From NCBI GenBank assembly GCA_963723165.1, contig CAVRPP010000007.1, positions 62,001 to 126,000 of the forward strand: a stretch of DNA of 64,000 bases. Reading direction: 5' to 3'. A model generated the notes under the pieces. The model was not told where the DNA came from. It worked only from the letters and a program-made list of their open reading frames with translations, and made no database searches. The DNA is from UBA4744 sp963723165 (lineage in GTDB: Bacteria > Actinomycetota > Acidimicrobiia > Spongiisociales > UBA4744). How positions within the stretch are numbered: position 1 is the first letter of the stretch; each line of letters starts with the position of its first letter. Positions 1 to 9,511 of this stretch are shown in pieces. The position numbers and the translations under genes were made by a program.

Positions 1-1
1 G

Positions 2-109
2 GGTTGGGATCTGCTCGACCCCGAGCGCGACCTCCCGGGTGATCGCATGGCGCCGGGTCTCGGCCTTGAACAACTGGACGCTGCCGTGTCGGCGATGGAG
101 GAGCTCTAG
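2..109 (+). CDS. C-terminal end of a truncated upstream gene (possibly DUF4350-like)
   Basis: An open frame runs from the window edge to a TAG at 107-109 and encodes 35 residues ending in a short amphipathic helix (LEQLDAAVSAMEEL). It lies 19 bp upstream of moxR on the same strand. In actinobacterial MoxR/DUF58 operons the gene before moxR often encodes a DUF4350 protein whose C-terminus has a similar Leu/Asp/Glu helix; that is inference from context only. The 5' part is outside the window. Confidence 0.5.
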   Translation, partial: GWDLLDPERDLPGDRMAPGLGLEQLDAAVSAMEEL

Positions 110-128
110 TACCGTCGTGGAGGTGAGC

Positions 129-1097
129 ATGAACACCCAGGAGGTTGCAGACCTCTCGCAGGAGCTCCTCGACGAGGTGGAGCGGGCCGTGATCGGCAAG
201 CGGGCCGTCCTGGAGCTGATGTTGATGGCCTTGCTGGCAGACGGCCATGTACTCATCGAGGATTATCCGGGCCTGGCCAAGACGCTGATGGCGCGTTCGT
301 TCGCGCAGGTGACCGACCTTGAGTTCCGGCGGGTTCAGTTCACGCCGGATCTGATGCCGATGGACGTCACGGGTTCTCCGGTCCTTGATCCGGTTACGTC
401 GGCTCTGTCGTTCCGTCCGGGCCCGATCTTCAGCAACTTGCTTCTGGCCGACGAGGTGAACCGGGCGCCTGCCAAGACCCAGGCGGCCCTGCTGGAGGCC
501 ATGCAGGAACGACAGGTGACCGTCGATGGAACCACGCACAAACTGGATCGCCCCTTCCTGGTTGTGGCCACCCAGAATCCGATCGAATATGAGGGCACCT
601 ATCCCCTGCCAGAGGCCCAGCTCGATCGCTTCATCGTCCGGATCGGCGTTGGATACCCGGCTCCCGACGATGAGTGGAGGATTCTCGAGGAAAGGCTCGA
701 GCGTCGAGCTGATGAAATCTCCCTGAAGGTGGTTGTCGATGGCAGCACGTTGCGGGCCATGCAGCGCGCCGTTGAGGATGTCCACGTATCCGAATCGGTC
801 GGCCGGTATATCGTGGACCTGGTGGACGCCACCCGCCATCGCAATCGAGTACTGGTGGGTGCGAGCCCGCGCGGGTCGCTCGCCCTCATGAAGGTGGCTC
901 GGGCCAGGGCGATTGTCCGCGGCCGTGATTTTGTTACACCGGACGACGTCAAGGCTGTCGCTGTTCCGGCGCTGGCTCACCGCTTGATCTTGCGACCTGA
1001 ACTCTGGGTGCAGGACATTCAAGGGGACGACATTGTGGTCGAGTGTCTCGATCTGGTACCGACGCCGCCGTCGGTGCCGGAGCGCAAGCAGGCGTGA
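129..1097 (+). CDS. MoxR family AAA+ ATPase
   Basis: A 322-residue AAA+ chaperone-like ATPase of the MoxR family, thought to remodel or mature partner proteins, usually together with a DUF58/VWA protein encoded next to it. Visible motifs are the Walker A (EDYPGLAKT, about residues 44-52), a Walker B/sensor region (LADEVNRAPAKTQAALLEAM) and an Arg-finger region (GASPRGSLAL). The ATG at 129 is preferred over the upstream frame because GGAGG sits about 6 bases before it and the extra N-terminal 30 residues look non-coding. The next gene starts on its stop codon (GTGA), so the two are probably translationally coupled. Confidence 0.93.
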   Translation: MNTQEVADLSQELLDEVERAVIGKRAVLELMLMALLADGHVLIEDYPGLAKTLMARSFAQVTDLEFRRVQFTPDLMPMDVTGSPVLDPVTSALSFRPGPIFSNLLLADEVNRAPAKTQAALLEAMQERQVTVDGTTHKLDRPFLVVATQNPIEYEGTYPLPEAQLDRFIVRIGVGYPAPDDEWRILEERLERRADEISLKVVVDGSTLRAMQRAVEDVHVSESVGRYIVDLVDATRHRNRVLVGASPRGSLALMKVARARAIVRGRDFVTPDDVKAVAVPALAHRLILRPELWVQDIQGDDIVVECLDLVPTPPSVPERKQA

Positions 1098-2404
1098 CCC
1101 GGACTACCACCCCCCGGCTCCGCACGTTTGCGGTGGTGAGCGTCCTCGGACTCGTGGGGGGACTAGCGGCCGGACGTCCCGAATTGGCCGCAGTGGCTGC
1201 CCCCTTTGTGGTTCTGCTCGGCGTGGGTCTGGCGCTATCACACGACCTCGCTCTGAGTATCGCCGTCCGGTTGGATCGCGACCGGGCGGTTGAGGGTGAG
1301 GAGATCACGTTGATGATCTCTGCAGGTACGGCGCCTCCAGCGTCCCGGTTGGACTTCGACGTGGACTTGCCGAGCGGAGTCGTCATCACCGGAGCAGAGA
1401 CAGGGCGCGGCCGGTCGGTCGAGGTAGTCGACCGGATCGTGGTGGGCTTCAAACCGGGAGGCGCCCTCGGCAACGATCTGACCCTCCGGTTGCAGTGCCG
1501 GCGATGGGGATCCCACCGGATCGGCTTTGTGCGCATCAGGAGTCGTGACGCCTGGGGCTTGTTCACGTATTTCCAGGAAGTCCCACTCGATCTCGAATTC
1601 AAGGTCTTTCCGGAGACGGCCACGTTGCGCCGGTTGTTGAGGCCGGTCGAGACCAGGCTGGGTTTTGGGGATCTGGTATCCCGGCAAAAAGGGGAAGGCC
1701 TGGAATTTGCCGACCTGCGGCCCTTTTCTCACGGAGACGATCCCCGGCAGATCAACTGGAGGGTGGCGGCCCGGGGCCGCGGCGTCTGGGTGAACGAGCG
1801 GCATCCCGAACGAAACAGCGATGTGGTGTTGTTGGTAGACACCCTGTCGGAGCCGCGTCGCGGCGTTGAGGCGACACTCGACCTTGCCGTCCGGGCGGCG
1901 GCCGGCCTGGCGGCCGGTCATCTGTGCCGTAACGACCGGGTGGGCCTGATCTCATTTGGTGAACCGCTCCGCTGGTTGCAGCCGGGCATGGGAGACGTCC
2001 AGCGCTATCGCATCCTCGACACCCTCATGGAGAGTCGATCGAGAAGGCAGATGTTTTGGCGAGGAGTCAATGCCGTACCGCGCCGCGCCCTTCCGGCCAA
2101 GGCGCTGGTAGTTGGTTTGAGCCCGTTGCTGGACGAGCGGGCCGTGAACGCGTTCGCCGATCTGAGGGGCCGGGGATTCGATCTCGTTGTGATCGAGATA
2201 CCGGCCGAACCTTTTGTAGCCCCGCCGACCACTCCAGAGGAGATGCTGGCTCGACGAATCTGGATCCTCCAGCGTGATGCAACCCGGGACCGTTTTCTGA
2301 GGCATGGAATCGCGGTGGTGCGCTGGGACCCCGCTGAACCCATACAACGAGCGATGGCGGAGGTGGAGGCATTTCGACGCAACGCGATGCGCTCGCTGGT
2401 CTGA
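1094..2404 (+). CDS. DUF58 domain-containing protein
   Basis: A 436-residue DUF58 protein, the usual partner of MoxR ATPases. Two hydrophobic N-terminal segments (roughly residues 12-50) would anchor it in the membrane. The DUF58 signature lies in the middle (GLEFADLRPFSHGDDPRQ followed by INWRVAARG), then a von Willebrand A-like strand (VVLLVDTL) with a following helix. The GTG at 1094 overlaps the moxR stop as GTGA; a GTG at 1043 is in frame but would overlap moxR by 55 bp. The substrate is unknown; the operon is likely involved in envelope-protein maturation. Confidence 0.88.
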   Translation: MTRTTTPRLRTFAVVSVLGLVGGLAAGRPELAAVAAPFVVLLGVGLALSHDLALSIAVRLDRDRAVEGEEITLMISAGTAPPASRLDFDVDLPSGVVITGAETGRGRSVEVVDRIVVGFKPGGALGNDLTLRLQCRRWGSHRIGFVRIRSRDAWGLFTYFQEVPLDLEFKVFPETATLRRLLRPVETRLGFGDLVSRQKGEGLEFADLRPFSHGDDPRQINWRVAARGRGVWVNERHPERNSDVVLLVDTLSEPRRGVEATLDLAVRAAAGLAAGHLCRNDRVGLISFGEPLRWLQPGMGDVQRYRILDTLMESRSRRQMFWRGVNAVPRRALPAKALVVGLSPLLDERAVNAFADLRGRGFDLVVIEIPAEPFVAPPTTPEEMLARRIWILQRDATRDRFLRHGIAVVRWDPAEPIQRAMAEVEAFRRNAMRSLV

Positions 2405-2412
2405 TCCTGGCC

Positions 2413-2901
2413 GTGGTCGCTATCAGTCTGGCTGCGGGTTTGGCCCTCTATCCGGAGGCCGGGCTAGAGACAATCGGCCGCTTGGTTCGGATCATCGGGC
2501 TGGCCGGCCTGGCGCTCATGATCTCCGCGATGATCACCGGCGCACCGTGGCTCGTCGGTTGGGCGACCGCCGTGTTGTTGACCGACTACGGCTTGTCGCT
2601 AGTCGGGAGAGCCGCTATCGACGGGCGAGCTCCGGTCTACGCGGCGGCGTTGTTTCTCATGGTCGAAGCTGCCTATGCCTCTTTGGAGCGGAGAGCCAGG
2701 ATCGCTGGACGCTCCGGGAGGCTCAGGTCCGAGGTTGGGAGGTTGGCAGGCCTGGCTCTTGGTGCCTTTGCTCTGGCAACCCTCGTGCTCATCCTGGCGT
2801 CCGTTCCCGTTGCCTTCGGCGTCCTGGTCCAGGTGGCCGGCGCCGCGGCCGCGGCGGCGGTGCTTGCGACCCTCGTTCTGCTTGTGCGCCAGCGGGCCTG
2901 A
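2413..2901 (+). CDS. Small membrane protein downstream of DUF58 (unknown)
   Basis: About 162 residues with four or five predicted membrane helices, a short basic stretch (ERRARIAGRSGRLRSEVGR) between the halves, and an Ala-rich last helix. I do not recognise the family. It is the last gene of the moxR operon. The GTG at 2413 is the first conventional start, but it lacks a good ribosome-binding site and falls inside the first hydrophobic segment. The frame is open upstream, and an ATT at 2371 lies 5 bases after GGAGGTGGAGG, overlapping the end of the DUF58 gene. The true start may be there. Confidence 0.7.
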   Translation: MVAISLAAGLALYPEAGLETIGRLVRIIGLAGLALMISAMITGAPWLVGWATAVLLTDYGLSLVGRAAIDGRAPVYAAALFLMVEAAYASLERRARIAGRSGRLRSEVGRLAGLALGAFALATLVLILASVPVAFGVLVQVAGAAAAAAVLATLVLLVRQRA

Positions 2902-2949
2902 CGAACCCCGGCGGGCAAGAGGTCGACGGGGGCGTACGACCAGCCACGT

Positions 2950-3630
2950 CTACCCCGGTTGTGCGACCTGGGTGAGTTTGCTCCGATCCTTCACCAGGAT
3001 CTGGCGGTAACCGGTTTCCACCGCTGCATCTCTCCGGAGATCGGCCAGAGCCTCGTTGACGGTTTGGCGACTGGCTCCGAGCAGGGTGGCTATGGCGCTC
3101 TGCGATAGGCGAACCGCGCCCTTCGCATCGGCTTCGTCCAACAGCATGCCCGCTACTTGTTCTTTCACCGTCCTGCCCATCAACCCCAGCACGCGGCGCT
3201 GGGTTGCTTCGAGCTGGCCAAGGCCCGCTATCAGCCAGCGGAGCGTGATCACAGGGTGCTGGATCAACACCGGCATGAGCTTGTCCCGGTCGAACCGGAA
3301 TGCACTCACCGGCCCGATGGCGCGTGCCGAAGAAATGTAGGGTTCATCCCTGAACATGGCAATGTCTCCCAGGACATTGCCTTCCCCGGCTCGAGCGACA
3401 ACACGCTTTTGGCCCTGTGCAGTCCGGTAGAGCTCGACTTCGCCCTTCTCGATCACGTACGCATGGATGGCGTTTTCACCTTCGCGAAAGAGATGGGTTC
3501 CCTGGTATTTTTCGATGAAGGTCCCGGTATGGGAGAGGGCGGCCATGTCGGCCGGACTCAACGGCAGATAGTCCGTCCTGCCAAACCCGCGAGCCAACCA
3601 TGCGAAATGCTGCTGGTCTGTCGTCGTCAT
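2950..3630 (-). CDS. Crp/Fnr family transcriptional regulator
   Basis: A 226-residue one-component regulator. Residues about 30-120 form a cyclic-nucleotide-binding beta-roll (HLFREGENAIHAYVIEKGEV, then GDIAMFRDEPYISSARA). The C-terminal third is a winged helix of the HTH_Crp_2 type (SQSAIATLLGASRQTVNEAL). The ATG at 3630 is chosen because AGGAGG stands 5 bases before it; the longer frame to 3747 reads into the promoter region. No Fnr-type Cys cluster is visible, so a cNMP or other small-molecule ligand is more likely than Fe-S sensing. It is divergent from the redoxin gene at 3847. Confidence 0.9.
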   Translation of the reverse strand: MTTTDQQHFAWLARGFGRTDYLPLSPADMAALSHTGTFIEKYQGTHLFREGENAIHAYVIEKGEVELYRTAQGQKRVVARAGEGNVLGDIAMFRDEPYISSARAIGPVSAFRFDRDKLMPVLIQHPVITLRWLIAGLGQLEATQRRVLGLMGRTVKEQVAGMLLDEADAKGAVRLSQSAIATLLGASRQTVNEALADLRRDAAVETGYRQILVKDRSKLTQVAQPG

Positions 3631-3694
3631 GCCCACCTCCTGTGGCTTGGTCAACCGTGATGGCCGCCTGCCTGTTCCCCCGCTGCTCCGTTCA

Positions 3695-3708
3695 GTCGGA
3701 TATCCGAC
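3695..3708. promoter_or_regulatory. Perfect 14-bp palindrome between the Crp-like gene and the redoxin gene
   Basis: GTCGGATATCCGAC is a perfect palindrome and is framed by outer arms TTCAG and CTGAA. It sits 65 bp upstream of the Crp-like start and about 140 bp upstream of the TlpA-like start. It does not match the TGTGA-N6-TCACA Crp box, so it is only a candidate operator. Confidence 0.35.
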
Positions 3709-3846
3709 CGTCCTGAATGTCGTTGCGGCGACATGTTGCCCTGTCACCGTACCTTGTCGGTAAGGCGAACCTTGTCGTCAAAGCGACTATCCCGGAAGTG
3801 CCGGGCCCTCCCACGGGTTGCGTTGGAGATACGACAGGAGTTTGGT

Positions 3847-4392
3847 TTGCCTCGCTCGACAACAACCCGGATCTCGCGCAGCACGGTTGTCGTTGCGCTG
3901 GTAGGGATCGTGATGCTGGTGGTGGTGCTGGCGGTGTTCGTCAACGGCGCCGACGGGGACGTTGCGAAAGCGGTTCCGGCCGGAGAGCCGGCGCCCGACG
4001 TTGCTTTCCGACTCTTCGATGGAACCGAGACCTCGCTTGCCGATTTCGAGGGCCGACCCTTGGTTCTGAATTTCTGGGCGTCGTGGTGTCCGGCCTGCGT
4101 GGCCGAGATGCCTTCTTTTCAAGCAGTCCATGAGGCGATCGGTACCGAAGTTGTCTTTCTGGGTTTGGATGTTCAAGACACCAGGACGGCGGCGGATGCT
4201 TTTGTCGAGCAAAGCGGGGTCGGCTACTTGCTCGGGGAAGATCCCGATGGAGCCGGCCTTGCGGCCTTTGACGGTATTGCGATGCCGACCACGATCTTCA
4301 TCGACGAAGCAGGGAACGTGGTTGGGCGGCACAGTGGTGCGATCTTCGAGGACGATCTCCGCCAGATGATTCTCGAATTGCTCGGCGTCTGA
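3847..4392 (+). CDS. TlpA-like membrane-anchored thiol:disulfide redoxin
   Basis: A 181-residue protein with one N-terminal membrane anchor (about residues 12-33) and a periplasm-facing thioredoxin fold of the AhpC/TSA-Redoxin type. The redox motif WCPAC is at residues 80-84, and the cis-proline region (MPTTIFID) follows about 65 residues later. Such proteins reduce disulfides, for example during cytochrome c assembly, using electrons passed across the membrane by CcdA/DsbD; a CcdA-like gene is present 3.4 kb away. The TTG at 3847 has GGAG 6 bases upstream; the longer frame to 3733 lacks a coding-like N-terminus. Confidence 0.88.
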   Translation: MPRSTTTRISRSTVVVALVGIVMLVVVLAVFVNGADGDVAKAVPAGEPAPDVAFRLFDGTETSLADFEGRPLVLNFWASWCPACVAEMPSFQAVHEAIGTEVVFLGLDVQDTRTAADAFVEQSGVGYLLGEDPDGAGLAAFDGIAMPTTIFIDEAGNVVGRHSGAIFEDDLRQMILELLGV

Positions 4393-4455
4393 GCCCGTGT
4401 CCGGCCACCAGTTGACTCTATTTCAGCTGCACAAAGCCGCCCCCGGTAGGGTCGC

Positions 4456-5688
<1,233 letters not shown>

Positions 5689-5702
5689 GACGAGCCGTCT
5701 TG

Positions 5703-6839
5703 TCAAAGAGCTTCGCGTAGCCGGGCGTCTTCGAGGACGAGCCGGCGTGCCATGGCGTCGATGCCGGTCAAAGTGCCCTCAACGGTGACCTGATTGCCCG
5801 GGGCGAGCCCGAGAGGTGGCCGACCGCTGATCGTGGCTGAGGCTTCCACCTCTACCTGACCGAAAAGTTCGTTCCGGACGGTGGCGACGAGCACGGTCAC
5901 CCGGGTCGGATCAGCAGGACCGATGCCGCCGCTGATAGCGCGGACCTCTCCCGGCCAGGCAACCACCCTGCCCTGGTACTGCTGCTCAAACCGCCTGGCG
6001 ATCTGAAAGCTCAGCCCCTTCTTGGCGAAGAGATCGGAGGCGATTTCCTCTGCGGTGATTTGGGATACATCAGAAGGGGTCGATGGCGGTGCAGGTTCGT
6101 CCGGCTCCGGTCCCGGCAATACCACGGGTTGGGCGGAAGTCGGGTCGAAGACGGCCCGGGTGTCGAATGGGTCCGGCCGGAGCAAGGGAGGTGGCGGCGG
6201 TGGTATCGCCTCCCGGATCTGCGGCGCCGGGGCAGGTGTCCGCCGGGTGGGTCCAATCGAGGCGCCCTGCAACACCCGGGCGCCATCGATGAGGCGGCGG
6301 GCAGTCTCGGTCAAAACTGCGCCGTCTCTTTCGACCCCGTTCTTCTGATAGCTCAGCTGCTCGTCGGATATTTTCAGTGATCGGTACTCCGAGACCAGAT
6401 CCAGCAACACCCGCCGGGCCGCGGGGGGAAGACGGGCGGAGAGCCGTTGTGGGTCGGAAGTCCGAATCGAGAAAGCTTCGTCGAATTCAGGGTCACCGAG
6501 CTTCGTGTCGCTCATGCCGAACATAGCTGCCGCCCTGGCAAATCCCGTCTGCCGGCTGATACGAAGGTCGAGACCCAGTGGCGGGTACCCGACCCGGTAT
6601 CTGGTTCGAACGGAGTTGGTGGATCCGCTCGAGGAGGAGGACACATCGATCCTCACGGTGAGGTCGCCTACCTCGCCCGAGAGCTTGGGCCGACTCAAGA
6701 GCCGGCCAGCCTGATAGCCGAGCTGCAGTCGTTCTGCGGCTGCTGCCCACTGAGCCGCATACCGTCGAGAGTCTGCCGCGACTGCCAAGGCGATCAACGC
6801 AATGAGTCCGAATATGAAAGGAACGATGAAGAATTCCAC
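5703..6839 (-). CDS. Single-pass membrane protein with C-terminal OB-fold-like domain
   Basis: About 378 residues. An N-terminal membrane helix (FFIVPFIFGLIALIALAVAA) is followed by a soluble region of unknown type, a Pro-rich linker (IPPPPPPLLRPDPFD) and a C-terminal beta-rich domain (GRVVAWPGEVRAI ... VTVEGTLTGIDAMARRLVL) resembling the OB-fold of tRNA_anti-like proteins. The function is not recognised. The GTG at 6839 is used because it begins just before the helix; the frame stays open to 6932, overlapping the decayed patatin remnant. It is convergent with the MFS gene, with 14 bp between them. Confidence 0.65.
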   Translation of the reverse strand: MEFFIVPFIFGLIALIALAVAADSRRYAAQWAAAAERLQLGYQAGRLLSRPKLSGEVGDLTVRIDVSSSSSGSTNSVRTRYRVGYPPLGLDLRISRQTGFARAAAMFGMSDTKLGDPEFDEAFSIRTSDPQRLSARLPPAARRVLLDLVSEYRSLKISDEQLSYQKNGVERDGAVLTETARRLIDGARVLQGASIGPTRRTPAPAPQIREAIPPPPPPLLRPDPFDTRAVFDPTSAQPVVLPGPEPDEPAPPSTPSDVSQITAEEIASDLFAKKGLSFQIARRFEQQYQGRVVAWPGEVRAISGGIGPADPTRVTVLVATVRNELFGQVEVEASATISGRPPLGLAPGNQVTVEGTLTGIDAMARRLVLEDARLREAL

Positions 6840-6849
6840 GGAAACGATT

Positions 6850-7241
6850 CTAAGGAGCGATCCGAACGCCCACCTGTTCTTTCGCTCCCACGGGGTGATG
6901 ATCGAGGTAGCGCACGGCTGTTGCATAGCCATGATCGAACAAGGCGCCCGCTTCCTTTTGGCTCAGATCGAAGTCCAATTGGATCTCGCGCTACTGAAAT
7001 GGTGACGACCTGATCGATGGTGTTACAGAGAACGGGCAGGGTTTCTCGGGCGGCCATCCCGGAGGAAACGACCGCCGCCGCCAGCGAGGCCGGTCCTCGC
7101 ACCTCGCGATGCAAATGTTCCGATGGGCCGGCGGTCAGTCGGAACCCGATGATCGGATGTGGACCCAGGGGAGCGACCTGTATCGGGAATTTGGCGGTTG
7201 ATCCCGCCGCCTTCAAAGGCGCCGATGACCGGTGTTGTCAT
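6850..7241 (-). pseudogene. Remnant of a patatin-like phospholipase (YlbK/RssA type), C-terminal half
   Basis: Starting at an ATG that overlaps the ccdA-like stop (ATGA, 7238-7241), three successive frames give a continuous patatin C-terminus: MTTPVIGAFEGGGINRQ, then FPIQVAPLGPHPIIGFRL and onward, then REIQLDFDLSQKEAGALF ending at TAG 6850. This matches the part of patatins from the D-G-G dyad motif onward; here the Asp is Glu. Two single-base insertions, near 7190 and 6995, break the frame, and the N-terminal lipase half (GxSxG) is missing. Codon third positions stay GC-rich, so decay or sequencing error is recent. Calling it a pseudogene is inference. Confidence 0.55.
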
Positions 7242-8113
7242 GATCGGCCGACCTTCTGGTCTCCCACCTCGACATCCTGGCTTTGGCGCCGGGATCGCAC
7301 GACTGCGATCGGAACCACGATGACCGCCAGCGCCACTGCGGCGGCGGTCAGGGGGTTGCCGCTGATGGAGGTGGTGAGGGTGGCGGACAGCCGGTCAACG
7401 AGGCGAACCAGAACGTTGTCACCCAATGCACTTGCTCCGGAACGCAAGATGGTCGCCCAATACCACACAATGAAACCGCCCGCGGCAATCATGACGACCC
7501 CGGAGATCTTGTTGATGTAGGGGGCGGTGCTGCGCAGCTTGCGGACGAGGGTGTCCTTGCCGAGGGCCAGCGCCACAGTGATTCCGATCAGGACCATGGA
7601 CATCCCTAATCCGTAGGAGATGAAGGCGGCAAAACCGGCCAGGAACGTCGTCTGTGTGAACGTTGTTGCCACCAGCGAAAGGAAGATTGGAAGCGTGCAC
7701 GACAGCGAAGCAATGGCGTAGGAGATTCCGAACACAAAGAGTGAACCGTTGGTCTTGCCTTTCTTGCCTCGAACAGACGGCAGGCGAATCGTCAGATAGC
7801 GGCCCCGCAACAGGGCGATTCCTAGGCCGACCAGTCCGACCCCGACGACCAGAGCGACCCAGGGAAGGACGGTGGTGAGGGATCGAACTCCGGCAACGAT
7901 GATGGTCCCGGCGACTCCGAATACCAGGAGAAAACCCGCTGATACAACCGCCCCGGTTCTGAGCGCATGACCGACGGCTGTAACCGGTTTGCGGTCGGTG
8001 GTTTCGTCCATCCCGAGGAAGTAGCCCAGGTAGGCGGGGAGCATTGCGAAACCACAGGGGTTCACCGTTGCAACGAGTCCGGCCGTGAATGCGGTGAGCA
8101 AGATTGGGATCAT
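7238..8113 (-). CDS. ccdA: CcdA/DsbD-like transmembrane thiol electron carrier
   Basis: A 291-residue integral membrane protein with seven or more helices that belongs to the cytochrome c biogenesis CcdA/DsbD transmembrane family, which moves reducing equivalents from cytoplasmic thioredoxin to extracytoplasmic redoxins. The first helix has the typical GLVATVNPCGFAMLPAYLGY (Cys and Pro of the redox pair), and the second Cys lies in YAIASLSCTLPIFL. The likely partner is the TlpA-like redoxin at 3847. ATG 8113 is the start nearest the first helix; an upstream ATG at 8170 is possible because the 8113 site has only a very close AAAGGG. Confidence 0.85.
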   Translation of the reverse strand: MIPILLTAFTAGLVATVNPCGFAMLPAYLGYFLGMDETTDRKPVTAVGHALRTGAVVSAGFLLVFGVAGTIIVAGVRSLTTVLPWVALVVGVGLVGLGIALLRGRYLTIRLPSVRGKKGKTNGSLFVFGISYAIASLSCTLPIFLSLVATTFTQTTFLAGFAAFISYGLGMSMVLIGITVALALGKDTLVRKLRSTAPYINKISGVVMIAAGGFIVWYWATILRSGASALGDNVLVRLVDRLSATLTTSISGNPLTAAAVALAVIVVPIAVVRSRRQSQDVEVGDQKVGRS

Positions 8114-8209
8114 GCCCTTTGTAACGCCTCGAGGACGTGATCGGGGCTGAGAATGTCGGAGGACCGACATTGCCCTGGATGCGGGCGGGGCCGGCGACCA
8201 GTGGTCCGG

Positions 8210-8515
8210 CTAACCCTTGCGAAGCGCCTTGGCGACTTTGCGCTGTCTACGGCGCCGCCGCCACATGTACCCGGCGATCTCGTCAAGGACGATAAAGACC
8301 GCCGCCGTCACCAGCAGCATGGTGATCCGGGAGGTTTGGAAGGTCCAGGTGAGGAATTCCACCTCGATTACCTCAGTGTTCTGGACTGCGAAGACCGCAA
8401 ACAGCACGAGCAGCACGATGCCAATAGCCAGGCTGATCGAAAGGCCGGCCCTGGCCGGTTGAGCAGGTTCGGCAGCCGGTCCTGAAGCGCCGTCGGTTTC
8501 TCGTCCATCGGTCAT
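8210..8515 (-). CDS. LapA-domain (DUF1049) small membrane protein
   Basis: A 101-residue protein with an acidic/Ala-rich N-terminal tail, two membrane helices (about residues 25-45 and 60-82) separated by QNTEVIEVEFLTWTFQTS, and a strongly basic C-terminus (RRRRRQRKVAKALRKG). The QNxxxVxVxFLxW pattern between the helices is the LapA-domain signature. LapA proteins in Proteobacteria work with LapB in lipopolysaccharide assembly, but the role in Gram-positive lineages is not known. Confidence 0.8.
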   Translation of the reverse strand: MTDGRETDGASGPAAEPAQPARAGLSISLAIGIVLLVLFAVFAVQNTEVIEVEFLTWTFQTSRITMLLVTAAVFIVLDEIAGYMWRRRRRQRKVAKALRKG

Positions 8516-8558
8516 GGCATCCCTCCCCGGCCTGATATCGAGACACTACCGGAGTCTG

Positions 8559-9413
8559 TTAGGAGAAGGCTTCAATCAACGTCACCACGGCGACCACCGT
8601 GAACAGCCAACCAAGACCGTGAATAAGGGGAACCTCTTTGACCCTTTTCGAGAGTTGCGGTCCGAGCTGGCCGCCGATGATGACACCCGGAACCGTGAAC
8701 ACTGCGAGGCTGACGACGGTATCGATCTCTTGTCCTCCACCATTCACGAAGTCGACTAGATGCGTGAGGGAGGCAGCGAGCGCCGTAACCGCAACTACAA
8801 CCACGCTGGTCGCCACGGTCACCCGGCTGGGGACCCGACACCGTTTGACGAGAGCGTACGTGTTGAGTTCGCCGAGCCCGGTGGAGATCAGCCCGACAAA
8901 CGCCCCCCCAACTCCTGCAAAGAGACGCCCCTCGGTTCGTCTGCACACGTGATATCGGTACTCGTGGCCGTCGCGGGAGACGATGACCCGTTCTACAGAA
9001 GGATCGACCACCCCCTCGCCGCGGGCGATTGATTCGTCCTCGGCCCCATGCGGGCGATGGCGCACGAATGAGAAAGCGATGATGAGCAACCCGACACCGA
9101 GAATCGTCTTCAACACCCGTTCGGGCGCTAGCCCACCGATGAGAGATCCGATCACTGCCATCGGGACGGACGCGACGAGCAGCACGCGAACGACACTCCA
9201 GTCGATGGTGCGGGCGCGGTAGTGGGCAGTGACGCCGGAGGCGAACCCGAATACCTCAGTTACGAGGGCAGTTCCGATCGCGATTTTCGGCTCGAGGCCG
9301 AGGGCGATGACGAAGAGTGGCGAGAAGAACGTTGCACCGCCGATTCCGGCCCCGTTGGCGATGGCGGCGATGATGATGGCAACCGGGAAGAGGTACCAGT
9401 ACGTGTAATCCAA
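8559..9413 (-). CDS. TSUP (TauE/SafE) family permease
   Basis: About 284 residues with eight predicted helices. The TauE/SafE signatures are visible: an N-terminal Gly-rich helix (ANGAGIGGATFFSPLFVIA), then GTALVTEVFGFASG, and in the second half LFAGVGGAFVGLISTGLGE followed by ATSVVVVAVTALAA. Members export or import sulfite, sulfoacetate or similar organosulfur anions. A long charged loop near the middle (HRPHGAEDESIARGEG) is unusual but not disruptive. The TTG at 9413 has GAGG 6 bases upstream; the frame extends to a weaker TTG at 9452. Confidence 0.87.
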   Translation of the reverse strand: MDYTYWYLFPVAIIIAAIANGAGIGGATFFSPLFVIALGLEPKIAIGTALVTEVFGFASGVTAHYRARTIDWSVVRVLLVASVPMAVIGSLIGGLAPERVLKTILGVGLLIIAFSFVRHRPHGAEDESIARGEGVVDPSVERVIVSRDGHEYRYHVCRRTEGRLFAGVGGAFVGLISTGLGELNTYALVKRCRVPSRVTVATSVVVVAVTALAASLTHLVDFVNGGGQEIDTVVSLAVFTVPGVIIGGQLGPQLSKRVKEVPLIHGLGWLFTVVAVVTLIEAFS

Positions 9414-9511
9414 ACCCTGCCTCTTTTGGGTCGTGCCCCACGGTACCGGCAACGGTCGTCGAACGGGGGTGAGGCTGAGGTGTTCTACGCTATGGGGTCA
9501 GGAGGTCACCG

